Notes under the pieces: model-generated
What the model saw: only the letters and a program-made list of their open reading frames with translations
What the model was told of the DNA's origin: nothing
The model's database searches: none
Shown here: piece by piece, positions 20,126-32,067 of the stretch
Numbering within the stretch: the stretch's first letter is position 1
Layout: every line of letters starts with the position of its first letter
Assembly (NCBI GenBank): GCA_030272585.1
Contig: BSYQ01000013.1
Span: 1,302,001 to 1,366,000, forward strand
Source of the DNA: Bryopsis sp. KO-2023
Lineage: Eukaryota; Chlorophyta; Ulvophyceae; Bryopsidales; Bryopsidaceae
DNA length: 64,000 nt
Reading direction: 5' to 3'
Position numbers and translations under genes: made by a program

Positions 20126-21952
20126 ATGGCATGCCAACTTGGAAATCTCTCGGCTGCAGCATCTCGGTTTCTGGTGCGAGGACGTAGGTTGATGCTGTCG
20201 ACCGCGTTTCCCTTGTGAGCACTGGCCTGAAGTCACGGATATCTGCGGAAAAAATCCATGCTCGAGACTGCGTGACAGCACAGCCGCTGGAGGGTGAACA
20301 TCTTGGGACAGCGGTGGGTGTGAGATAAAGACAACGCTTCTTGCTGTGGTTTGCTGTTTGCCCTGCTCGTTTGGTGGAATGGTCTCTGACTGTTATTCCT
20401 GCGTAACAGATTTATGACTCTGTTCGGAGTTGGAACGGACACGCACACCCTTTGCAGTTCTCGACGGCTGTACCATGGTATTTAGCCGCATCGCGACAGT
20501 GAGTTGTGATTTTGAGCTAAAAAGACTCAAGGTGCCGTATTGTGTTTCTGACAGAGATGTGGTGTGCGCTCAGGGACCCGGCGTCGAAATCGATCCTTTG
20601 GCCGATGGTCTACTCCACATCGGTGGCAGCAGGTGGATCAGACACAACATCATCATCCCTCTGCACGACAGAAGGTCACCCATATGGATGCATCCGTTCG
20701 ATTGCTGACGTTGTTTTGTTTCTGCAGTGGTCGAGGTGTATCAGATGCGCTGGGAGACCGGACGTGTTCCTGACTTCTTGCTTGGCCTGTCTCGGCTCTT
20801 CTGCCTTCACATTTTTGCTGGCATTTCAGTTATTTCGGTTGTACGCCGCGTACTCTCGCTGTCAGGAGGCACAAAACGCTTGGGACGGACTGATCAACCG
20901 ATCCCAAGAAGTCACAAGAATTGTATGTGAAAACATCGACTTTTGGTCTCTCAAACACACACATTGCTCGCACCATGTCGGTGGGGGTGAAAGTACTCCA
21001 TATTTTTCCTGCTCCTTCAGGCGATGGCAGAGATGGACGACCCTGAAGACCAGAACCAGTTCGACAGATGGATACTTGCGTTCGCACACAGCCTTCGATT
21101 TCATCTCGTGGAGGGAACCGACATAAGAAATCCATTGCAAGATTTCTTGACAGACCACGAGCTCGTGCTCCTGGTGAGATATGAGATCAAACCTGTGTTC
21201 CACGTGGGGTTCGATTTCGGAGGTGTTTTTGATTCCAAGTTTGAACGTATGGGGTCGCCTGAGGTTTTGCTTGCCTGTGATTGCAGACGAACAGCAAGCA
21301 TCTGCCCAACTTCTCGCTCCAGGTAGCTTCGGAGGTCATAAAATCATCCAGCATGCCGCTGGAAGCACGGATAAGGATGAACAACAACATGACGGATTTC
21401 GCCGATGTTGTTGGGGCATGTGAGCAACTCATGTGGCAGCCTATCCCGCTGGAGTTTTCGAGGTGCATGGATGCCACCGTCCCCCTAGTGTCTTTACAAA
21501 GGAAATCGAGAAATATATCAGCTCGAGTCGCCTTTCGTCGTTTGGTCTGCCCTTGTGGCGATTCCTTCCTTGTGTGGCGGCGGGGAGACAAGAATTGGAA
21601 ATTTTTGGAACTTGGGAGTGAATGCTGTGTGTTCTCGCAGGCACACGTCTCACATCCTGACGATCTGGTTGAGTCTACTCCCGGTATTCAATACCGAGAG
21701 TTAGCTGCGAACTCGTTGGAAGCCTGGACGATACCAGTGGCGTTCTTCGTTTCATTTCACCTGTGGGGCGTTGATGGTGCGTGCGCTCAGCTGGAGGAGC
21801 CATTCAGCACTTTACCCCTTTTATCGATGTGCATGAAAATCACGGCTGGGGTCAAAGACATGGAGTACGAGTACATGTCGTCCATGTTCCAGATGCAACT
21901 GCTCTGGGACTCTCAAAAAAGATCTGAAACTGTGGGGCTGGGGAAATACTAA
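20126..21952 (+). CDS. Bestrophin-like channel, frame anomaly near the end
   Basis: In-phase exons 20126-20214, 20410-20477, 20555-20622, 20728-20922, 21021-21173, 21287-21462 and 21641-21952. The family is the bestrophin/UPF0187 anion channels of plastids, mitochondria and plasma membrane. Motifs in order are FLLAFQLFRLYAAYSR..AWDGLINRSQEVTR (family LLxFRxxxxYxRxxE..W), QFDRWILAFAHSLRFHL, MPLEARIR..GACEQ (near the conserved GxCE), IPLEFSRHTSHILTIWLSLLP, and WTIPVAFFVSFHLWGVDG followed by QLEEPF. The N-terminus (MACQLGNLSAAASRFLVRGR) could be an organelle-targeting peptide. The first three exons rest on splice phase more than on homology. Between SLLP (21682) and AWTIPV (21718) the frame is off by one, beside the palindrome GGTATTCAATACC. 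This means a sequence error, a recent frameshift, or an unusually short 32-base intron. Confidence 0.78.
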
Positions 21953-22814
21953 CCAAAATTTGAAAAGAAAAGAAAAAAAGACAAAAAATTGAAAAAAAAA
22001 AGAAGATGAAAAAGGGATATTGGGTTGATTTTTTCTTGGAGTTTTACCGCAAGGGTTTTCTCCGTTATCAAAAAAACTTTGGGGGTATTGGGTGGGTTTT
22101 TTCTTGGAGTTTTTTACTGCAAGGTTTTTCTCCGTTATAAAAAAAAAAAGCATTGTGCGATAGGGCACAGAAAGGTTTCGAATCCCAAATGCTCAAACGA
22201 ATTGCACGTGGTGTCATTCAACGCTCTCTCTTGAATTTTTTTTCCTGGACTGTCATCATGATGTGGTGTTGGGGGTGCTTTGGTGTCCAAACAGAGAAAC
22301 CCTTTCGGTGCTCTCATCCCTTTTGAAATAGATCGGTCCCAGCGAAAAACTAATGTGGGTATTTTTACGCCCACTGATGAAATTTGCCTTTTATGGAGCA
22401 GGAGGTGTCATCAAAATAACCAGCATGCATCAAGATGGGTTTGCAAAACCCAAAACATGACATTTCCTATGACTATTAACCTTATCTCAAAGCCATGCAA
22501 CGCGGTCCGGGGAATCGAACCCACCGTAATGATGCCCCCAACCAGCAACCGATTTCCTCTCTCACAAAACCACATAAAGATGTAAATTGTAAAGATAAAG
22601 ATCTCCATCAATGGGTTATTCTACCAAACCAACTTAATTAATTAAGGATGTTGACCTTATCGAATTACAAGGGGGAAAGATGAATCATAAACACTCTACA
22701 AGCCATCAAAACCAGCCACCACCACCACCATACACTGCAACCTTCCAACCCCCCCCCCCCCTCCAACCTCGTCCGAAACACAAATCAATTGTCAAAAGAA
22801 ACGAAAACATAGGA
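21953..22814. other. Spacer with a tandem duplication
   Basis: No gene. A unit of about 65 bp (TTTTTTCTTGGAGTTTT, then GCAAGG.TTTTCTCCGTTAT) is duplicated in tandem at 22020-22140. At 22500-22525 the minus strand has a box-B-like GGTTCGATTCC without a foldable tRNA. The 3' ends of the bestrophin (+) and NOB1 (-) genes converge here. Confidence 0.5.
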
Positions 22815-25173
22815 TCATTTCCTTCGCTTCCCATGTTTGCGCTCGTTGGGGTTTTTCCGATTGGGCAGCAAATCTTTGATTCCTTGTTTCGCCACCGTCA
22901 TTTTGTGCCAGGTGTCGGTTCCATATTCGGGGGCGAAAGCGTCCATCATTTTCTTTTCTTTTCGGGGGGCGGTGAAAGTCTTCAGACGTTGATTCATGAC
23001 ATCCTCCGACAATATGGGATCCTTGTTTCTTTTTCCACCCTGAAGTTGCAAACCCAAACAAAAAACGGGGAAAAGGTGCAAAAAAACAAGCCTTAGAATT
23101 AATCTGAAAACGGGGCAGTCAGAAAGGGTGCTGTTAGAAGATGACTCCAGCAAGATCCCACTCCTTTCAACACCAAATTTGCTTCAGGAATGGTGTTCAA
23201 TTTTCTATCAACCTATCTTTCACATGCTCAAATGTCCAGAAAACGACAACCCCTCCCCCCCCCCCCAAAAAAAAAGAAACAAAGAAACAAAGAAACAAAA
23301 AATGAAAAAGAATTGCTGCAAAACACCAAAGCATAAATATTAAAAAAAATGCATTGCTGCAAAACAAAAAATAGCGTTCCAAAACAGTGAAAAGGAGAAA
23401 TCAATGACCCTGTTCTGACGATTCACATTCAAAACAATGGAAGAGGTTCGCTATCTCATTCTGGCTACCTTTGGCATAGGAATCGAATACTTGGTTCCTC
23501 TCGTTCGATGCTTGGTTCTAACACCAAAAACCTCGGAGCCGTCGGCATCGGTCCTTAATTCGACTCTTTCCACAGACGCCTTCCCACATTTCGCACAAAA
23601 AATTCGACCGACCTACAAGAAAAACCGGAAGAAAAACTCAACAGGGGGGGCTAACAAGCGGATCAGTCAAAACTCCCAGAACGAACCGCTCAACCACATT
23701 CAGTGAATTCACTTGGCAATCCTTTTCTCAGCGGTTGCTTTTTTTTGTAACTATGGTGGGTGCATGATGCATGGTGTTAGAATCGATCCCCACCTCTTTC
23801 GTCACAAAGAAGCAAGCGGAGCATCGCATGGCCCATCTTTTCACTTCCCTTATTCGCCTTCCATCCGGAGTCACCACTCTCAAGCCCATCTGGATCAACA
23901 CGTTCTGCATGCTGAAGTCAGAAGTGATACAACCGACGCTGCTCTTGGAAGCTTCCTCCGAATCCTCCTCTGCCCCAGCCTCCTCATCGCTCTGCTGCTC
24001 GCCAGCCCCCTCCACCGATTTCTCCACTACAGCCTTTTTCTTTTTGCTGCTTTTAGCCACTTGCCACTTATCATCCCCACCTTCAACCCCCTGTCCATTC
24101 GCATCCACCACACCAACCCCATCGTCCAGATTCCCCTCTACCTGCTCCCCCCCTCTGAATTCACACCCAGCCAAGTCTCGCCCCTCCGGAGTGATCGGTT
24201 CATGGTTGCTGGACCCGTTTTCCCTCTCCTCCCCCCCCTCACCATCGGTCAAATCTTGACCCTCTGTATTGGTTGCGTCTATCAGACTGAGGGCTCCTAA
24301 TGTACTCAATATTTTGCTCTGCCCAGACGTCGTGGCCCCCTCCACCAGGCCTTGAGCTTCCCTTTCGTTCAATTCATCCACTGCCACCCAATCCTCAGGG
24401 TTCGGGACGTCGCCCCAGCCTGGCATGGAAGCCCCCTTAGAAACATGCTCGCTCTTCACTTTGACCTGATCGTAATGAGAAAACAGGTCAATCAACCCAC
24501 CCTTGTCTTATAGCCCTCAAACTTCAAAATGACCGAATGATGCAAAAAAAAGAACATGTTTTTCTGCACCTGCTCTGGGAGGCCCTTGATATTCTCCAAC
24601 CCATGGGCGGACTTTTCCAGGCTCCTCGTCAGGGCGATCACCCTCACATCCACCTCCGACAAAAAGCTCAAGTCCCCAGTTGCTCGAGCAAACCTCACCA
24701 CTGCAAAAAAGCACCACTCCAACTCACATTTCCCATTCTCGTCCATCCACACCTCAACCTCAGCCCCCCCCCCCCCTCCCTTTCCAATTACATGTGGCTT
24801 GCAAGTTTCTGACTCAAAAATCCATGTGGTAGCATCCAGAGGTAGAATTGCATTGCTTCTTATCACATGCCAAAAAATAGAATCTTTGCTCAGCCTGCTA
24901 CCCAAAAAAATCACCTGCTTTTAAGCAATCCTCATCCGGCTCCTCCACGTCTATTCCGAAGGGCAACCGGTCCAGCCACTCGCGAGACTTCTTGTCTCGA
25001 ACCTCAGCGAGCACCTCTTTCACGGTGACCGCCCTGCTGGCAATCCTTTCCAACTGAAACCCCCTTATCAGCGCGTTCGTGTCCACCACGGCCACCTTCG
25101 CGTCATCCTGCGTCGAAGCTTTCACTGGCTTGGGCTCTTTCGCGGTCGATTTCACCACGGACGCCCAGTTCAT
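22815..25173 (-). CDS. NOB1: NOB1, 20S pre-rRNA endonuclease
   Basis: Exons 25173-24915, 24700-24570, 24501-23794, 23612-23469 and 23039-22815 join in phase to 488 residues. NOB1 makes the last cut of 18S rRNA maturation in the cytoplasm. The N-terminal PIN domain shows VVDTNALIRG (catalytic Asp 31) and LSEVDVRVIALT (a second acidic pair). An acidic, low-complexity middle follows, then ITSDFSMQNVLIQMGL, a zinc ribbon (CSAC..CAKCG), RGTKYSIPMPK and a basic tail ending KHGKRRK. All are hallmarks of the family. The acidic insert makes it longer than human NOB1 (412 residues). An in-frame ATG eight codons upstream (25197) is an alternative start. The 5' end faces the RING gene at 25569, about 395 bp away, so the two probably share a promoter region. 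Confidence 0.95.
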
Positions 25174-25568
25174 TTTCCCAGCGCTCCCTGCACACACTTC
25201 CTCGAGAAAGAAAGAAACAGGGCTGCAGCAGTCGGTGTAACATCGTTAATTTGTTTGTTTAATGGACCGCTGTCATTACATGAACTGCATCGCTGGCTGG
25301 ATTTCTTACAGCTTGTCCGGAATTTTGTGGTGGTGGCTGAAAAAGTGATGAGCTCCACCAGGACGGTTGCGGAGGTTCGACTTGGGTTTCCAAGTCGGGC
25401 CAATCCTTGGGATCCCTCTCGTTGATTTCTCAATTTATTGCACAACGGCCTTGTGGACGAAAAGGCCTTGCCGTTGCCAGCCAAACGAGCCATTGTTCGC
25501 CAGACTTGTGACGTTTTCTGCAGCGAACAGGAGCCAAGGGAGGATACACCGGAAGCTATCGCCGTGCC
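25174..25568. promoter_or_regulatory. Shared 5' region of NOB1 and the RING gene
   Basis: These 395 bp separate two divergent start codons and must hold both 5' untranslated regions and promoters. No TATA box or named element was recognised. Assignment as a bidirectional promoter is inferred from position only. Confidence 0.45.
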
Positions 25569-28185
25569 ATGGGTGAAGCGGTGAGTGCCTTGCGATGTTG
25601 TATGAAAAAAAAGAAAACCTCTCTCGTGGCACACGTCTGGATTTTAGAATGACGTTGCGAGTCTTGGTGGCGGTTGGAGGGGGAGGTGTGGGGGGGTTGC
25701 GGTCTGGCGTCGACTTTCGTTGACGGGAATCGAGTTGACGTTGGTTAGCTCGACCCGATATTGGCCAAGTTGCTGTCCTGTTCACCTGCGATGAATTCAT
25801 GTTGGGTGCTCTTTTGCTCGAGTCGCGAAGTTTTCTCGGCTCTTGGGAGCATTTTTGGTTGATGGGTGTCGGTTTCCTGAGGACTATTTTTCCGGTACGT
25901 CTCCGCGATGGTGTCGCGCGCGCGTTATCGTTGTATCTTTTTTTTGTCCGTGTAGAGTGAGACAGCAAGCGTCGAAACGAATCTGCCAGGTTCGGTTGCA
26001 TCCGCGCGTGCGTGGATGTCAGGTCGACCGAATCGCAGTATCCTGTCGAGCAAGGTCGCTGTTGAGAATTGACGTGTGGCAGTGTCCATAACTGTATTTT
26101 CCACGTGGTTTGATTGGTGTGAAGAACGCTCCCCTCTCGACTGCACTAACCGGATGATTTTTCGCGCGTCTCGCTCCACGAAGGCCCGTCTTACGGAAAA
26201 TGCCGCCTGACGTCGTCGAAATATACTCTGTGATGTTCAGGAGAGAGTTCTCGCTGAAGCGCGGAAAACCTTGGAGGATTCCAGTCGGTGTGGAATCTGC
26301 CTCGAGGTTTACTGCGCTCCTCACAGGACGGGATGCGGCCACATATTCTGTGGGGTGTGCCTGGCGGGGTGGATAGAGCGCAACAGGACCTGCCCCAGCT
26401 GCAGGGAGGACCTCCATGTCGTCCAGCCCGACTTGGGGGTGGGCAACGTGGTGGAAGGGCTTGCGCTGGTTCTGTTGGACCGGAAGGGCAAGGAGGAGCG
26501 GAAGGCAAGAAGTCGACAGTGGGAGGAGCAGGTGTGGTTTACCCCTCGTACGTGCATAGTTCGCATTGATGATCAGGGGAAAAAAAAGAACCATGCAAAT
26601 GCTACGTAAGCAGACCTGGGATCGACCCCTGACTACGATTCTCAATGATGGTTTTTTTTTATGAAACCAATAACTCCAGGAGTTGTGATTTGGGTGCTGT
26701 TACTCTGTCTAACCCTCTTCCCCCCCCCCCCCAACCAAAACATGTACATGTGAGTAAACAAAGGTGGATATTTAGCACAAAACAACGATCCTCCACCAGG
26801 AAATATATGGTAATTTGGAGGTCTAGTTTATCTGTTTTGTCTGTAAAATCTTTACGCTCCTTCTCATCTCTTTGTGTGGATTTGCAGAGGCTTGATGTGT
26901 ATAGGAGGTGGTCGCAGATAACCCCTTTCCCGATCCTTGGGCATGCATTCCGCCGACCCCCAAACCATGAGAGAATGGCCCAACCCCCACCTCCTCCGCC
27001 CCCAATTTATGGTGATGCCCTTACACAAAAAAAATCTCCAAACCACCGAAATGATTTGTTGTTCTAGATCCATATGGGGATGCATGCAGAAACCTGGGGC
27101 GATGTTTTTTCTGTGCAGGCACTCCTATTCTGGGCAGGATGAACGGAGCGAATGGGCAATTCTCGGAAGGGGGCTCTGTGGGTCATGATGGGATGTCTGA
27201 CTTGGACATCACCAGCAGCGAGGGAAGCCTGCCACCGAGGTCCTTTACCATCGACGACGAGTACGTCGAAAACGTGATCGAAAGTGTGGTCGAAAGCGAA
27301 GAAGTGGTGTCCAGTCCGCCAAGTTTTCGAACCCACCTTCCGCCCTACATTGGTGTGTTGGGCATCCCTTCGATCGATAGGGTTGCTTCTTCGATGGAGC
27401 CGGTTCAGGCGGGTGTTGGTGCATCTCATATTTTTCATGCACAGCAAGAGCCTAGGATTTCTTTGGACCTGTCCTATGCATCTGTTTCTGATCCAGTTTT
27501 TGACCCCACACCCCCTCTCTTGTCCATTTACGGTCATGTACCTCGTGTCGTGTCGGTGGAGCCAGAGCAGCATGCACCAGTTGTTCCAGATTTGCCCTCC
27601 CAGCCCGATGTGTTGGACATGATGCAGAGTTTGTCGACAGATGGCTTGCCATGCTCGGTGGGGGGGGATCCTTTGGTGGTGGGCTGGAGCAGGGTTTCGA
27701 ATCATCAAGGGGGTGCAGAACCGGGCGAGAGTCCGGCGGAGCCGATCGATTTGGTGTCTGAAAGTGAGGGGGAGGAAGGATTGGACGATCGAGCGAGCCG
27801 GGTTGCATTGCAGTCGCTGCAATACAGCATTGCGTTCGCCCGAGACCATTTCGAGCAGGTTTCTAGAATCTTGGAAAATGGCAGTGGACATCGGAGCGAG
27901 AACCAGGGAGACGGGGTTCAATCGTATAGTGTGTATGGTCCTTTGGCGGATGGCCATCCATTGCTTGGGTCGTCGTCAGATGGTGTCGAGTATGGGGAGG
28001 AGGTTGCTTCGGACGGTTTCGACAGCGAAGAGGACCTGGACGGGGACGAAATGGATTTTTCTGATGATGAGGTGGAAGATGATGTCAGTGATGATGAAAG
28101 TGCAGAGAATGGGGCCCAGGTAGAAAATGGAGAGTCTCGTGTTTCTGAGGCACCGGTGTGGAGAATCCTTCACAGGTGGCCGTGA
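25569..28185 (+). CDS. RING finger protein with long acidic tail
   Basis: Exons 25569-25580, 26241-26531, 26888-27011 and 27119-28185 join in phase to 497 residues. Residues 21-62 form a C3HC4 RING (CGICLEVYCAPHRTGCGHIFCGVC, then CPSCRE), so an E3 ubiquitin ligase is likely. After it come a charged helix (DRKGKEERKARSRQWEEQ), a basic-aromatic stretch (DVYRRWSQITPFPILGHAF) and a run of seven prolines. The last exon is rich in Ser, Glu and Asp and ends in a strongly acidic segment (DEMDFSDDEVEDDVSDDE). The first exon encodes only Met-Gly-Glu-Ala. No membrane segment is visible. The tail matches nothing I know, so the substrate is unknown. Confidence 0.85.
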
Positions 28186-29218
28186 AGGAGAAGGAAAAGA
28201 ACTTCTCTTCCCCGTGGGCCAGTTGAGGAGAAGGGAAAAAAAAGAAGCTAAGGAAGGAAGAAGGGTGGGGGTGGGGGTGGGGGTGGGGGTGGAAATTCTG
28301 GGGGTAAAAGAGATGTGTGACTTCAGGTGGGGTTTTCTTTCTCGGAAATGGCATTGAGAATTGGGACCTCTTTTTCAATGAGGGAGGGGGTGGGGGGAGC
28401 AAAGAGAGGTGACATGGGGAGGGTTTTTTTTCTTTGCGAGAAGAAAAAAGGGGGGTGGGGACGGAAAGCTAGGTGGAATTTGTTGGGATATTTCTGGGGT
28501 GTTTTCGCTTTTGGGTCGACAGCGTTTATTTTGAAAAGTGCTTTTTTAGATGACAGAATTCATTTTGAGAGGGATGCTCGAACAAATCAGACATGGGTGG
28601 GGTGCCATAAAAAACACACGAGAGGATTCTGAGTGTTCTGCAACCTCTGTGCGCAGTGGGGATAGCGAGAAAAAAAGATGTTTGTAGTAGCCGAGTGCAT
28701 GGTTGGATGCATCTCTGTGTATAAGATAGTTTCGATGTCGAGGACACCTGGGTGCCCTTTGAATTCTGGAGTCTCTGTTTTTGATTGCCTGAGATGCGCA
28801 TGGTGCATCTCCGAAGAAGGAAATGACAAAATGCCACAAAGTACTTTTAACTGATCAATCAATCAAGTTGTCCAATCCTCAATTGAGGCTCCTAGTTCCA
28901 ATCAAACGACGTCAAAACCAGATTATCACCTCCCCTTCTGCTTTCCACAGTTTGGCTTTAAAAGCTCCCAGGCCTGTGAATATTTTTTCTCTGTCCTTCA
29001 AGGGGTGGGGGAGCTCCAGTGCAGAAATCAGTTTTTCGTTTGAAATCGAGGTGTGCCGGTCTCTGAGGAAAATTACGAGATGCTCCGCATGTCTGACATT
29101 CAATTTCGGTTGATTGGTGCTGGCCCTACACACCGTCACCGCCGGCCCGAGTTCTCCCTCTGTTCGTCTTCGCTCTCAACACCCGCACCACTCCAGCACT
29201 CGCTCACGTCCAGCAATA
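28186..29218. other. Spacer between the RING gene and NAC-alpha, G-rich
   Basis: No gene. At 28265-28292 a (GGGGGT)n run offers five G tracts, a strong quadruplex candidate in the 3' region of the RING gene. More G-rich purine stretches follow to 28480. The 3' part should hold the NAC-alpha promoter; no clear motif was recognised. Confidence 0.45.
28265..28292 (+). repeat. GGGGGT repeats, quadruplex candidate
   Basis: Five consecutive G tracts separated by single T bases, 80 bp after the stop codon of the RING gene. On the sense strand, hence also in the transcript if the 3' untranslated region reaches it. Confidence 0.6.
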
Positions 29219-30754
<1,536 letters not shown>

Positions 30755-32067
30755 ATAGCATGTTCGTTTCGTTGTCCTTTTAAACCTTCGATGCTTTAAT
30801 TTCTCGGTGGTTTGCTGTTTGTTTTTTTTTTGTTGTTGGTGGTGGTGGCGGGTTTTATGGTTTTTCGATTCGGAGTCGGTGCAATCGGAATCCTGTTTGT
30901 TTGTTTTTTTTTGCGGAGAAAAAGAAAAAATGAAAAACGTGAAGAAAGTGAAAAGTGAAAAGTGAAAATTCAAAAGAAAGGAGAGAGGTGTTTGCGTCTA
31001 GGATGAGAATTTTTTTTTCTCGCCCGCGTTGGATAATATCGACTTGGCTTTTTTACTTTTCTTTTTTCCTGTGGGTTTTTGAACGAAGCAAAAGAAAAGA
31101 AGAAAAAGAAAGAAAAAGAAAAGAGCAAACCACTTGAGATTCCATCGTCATATGCAGTTAGAGCGTGCTGGTTTGTTTTTCGTTTGTGGATTCCATTTGG
31201 TGTTTTTGTGTGTGTTATGTGTGTGCGGCCTTTTTTTTAGGGAGGGGGGGGGGAAGGGATGGGGGGGGCCCTCATGAAATTCTTGAAAATCCGGAATTTG
31301 GTCAATGTTCGCCTCTCTTTTTTTATTTTTTTGGGAGGGGCGTGGCAGGAAAAAAAAAGAAAAGAAGAGAGGACAGAAAAAAAGAAAAGAAAAAAGGGCG
31401 AGAAAAGAAAAAAAAAGAAAAAAAAAGAGAATGGGGGTTTGCGAGAGAGACCGAAGATATATTAATTCTTATGATTTGAGAGTTCGTTTGGTTTGTTGAA
31501 GGTGCTGTTGTTTTGACCATGTGGGATGGAATGTAGTGTGCCTGATTTTCTATATATATATATATTTCAGACAGTGATTTCCCAAAAATTTCCTTGCCTG
31601 TGTTTTGGCAAGCTCTCCTGCTGGTGGTTTTTTGCTGGACTGCAGCAATGATATCAATAATGTGGTGCCTTTTAGGTCACTGTCCAATACCTTTCTCACA
31701 GAACCAACAGAGAAGCCTCCTACTGTATTTGTACTGAAAAACACTCGTACACCTCGGGGTGGAAGATGATCACTTTCCCCTCGTTATTTTCCTTGCTTTG
31801 TGCGATTTTTATGGTCACTTTCTGATCATTTATGGCCCATAAATTATGGGGCGTTACCCAGTTATCCACGTCACGCTTGGCTGCAGGTGACGTGGGCCTC
31901 GTCACTTGAGAGAATCGACTTTTTCCATTCTTCCACCACTGCAATGCCAGTTTTTGCCGAAAAGGACTGACGCCACGAGATCGAACGCGTCTTTGGCCGA
32001 AGCCAAATCTATTTTGGGAACGAGCCTCGCCCTTCGACAGGATCCGGCGCTCGGAACGACTGTATAT
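30755..32067. other. Spacer with purine-rich and TA repeats
   Basis: No supported gene. At 31355-31432 the plus strand is almost pure A and G (AAGAAAAG repeats). At 31549-31565 is a (TA)n run. Short open frames here come from low complexity. The end should contain the promoter of the SERAC1-like gene. Confidence 0.45.
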
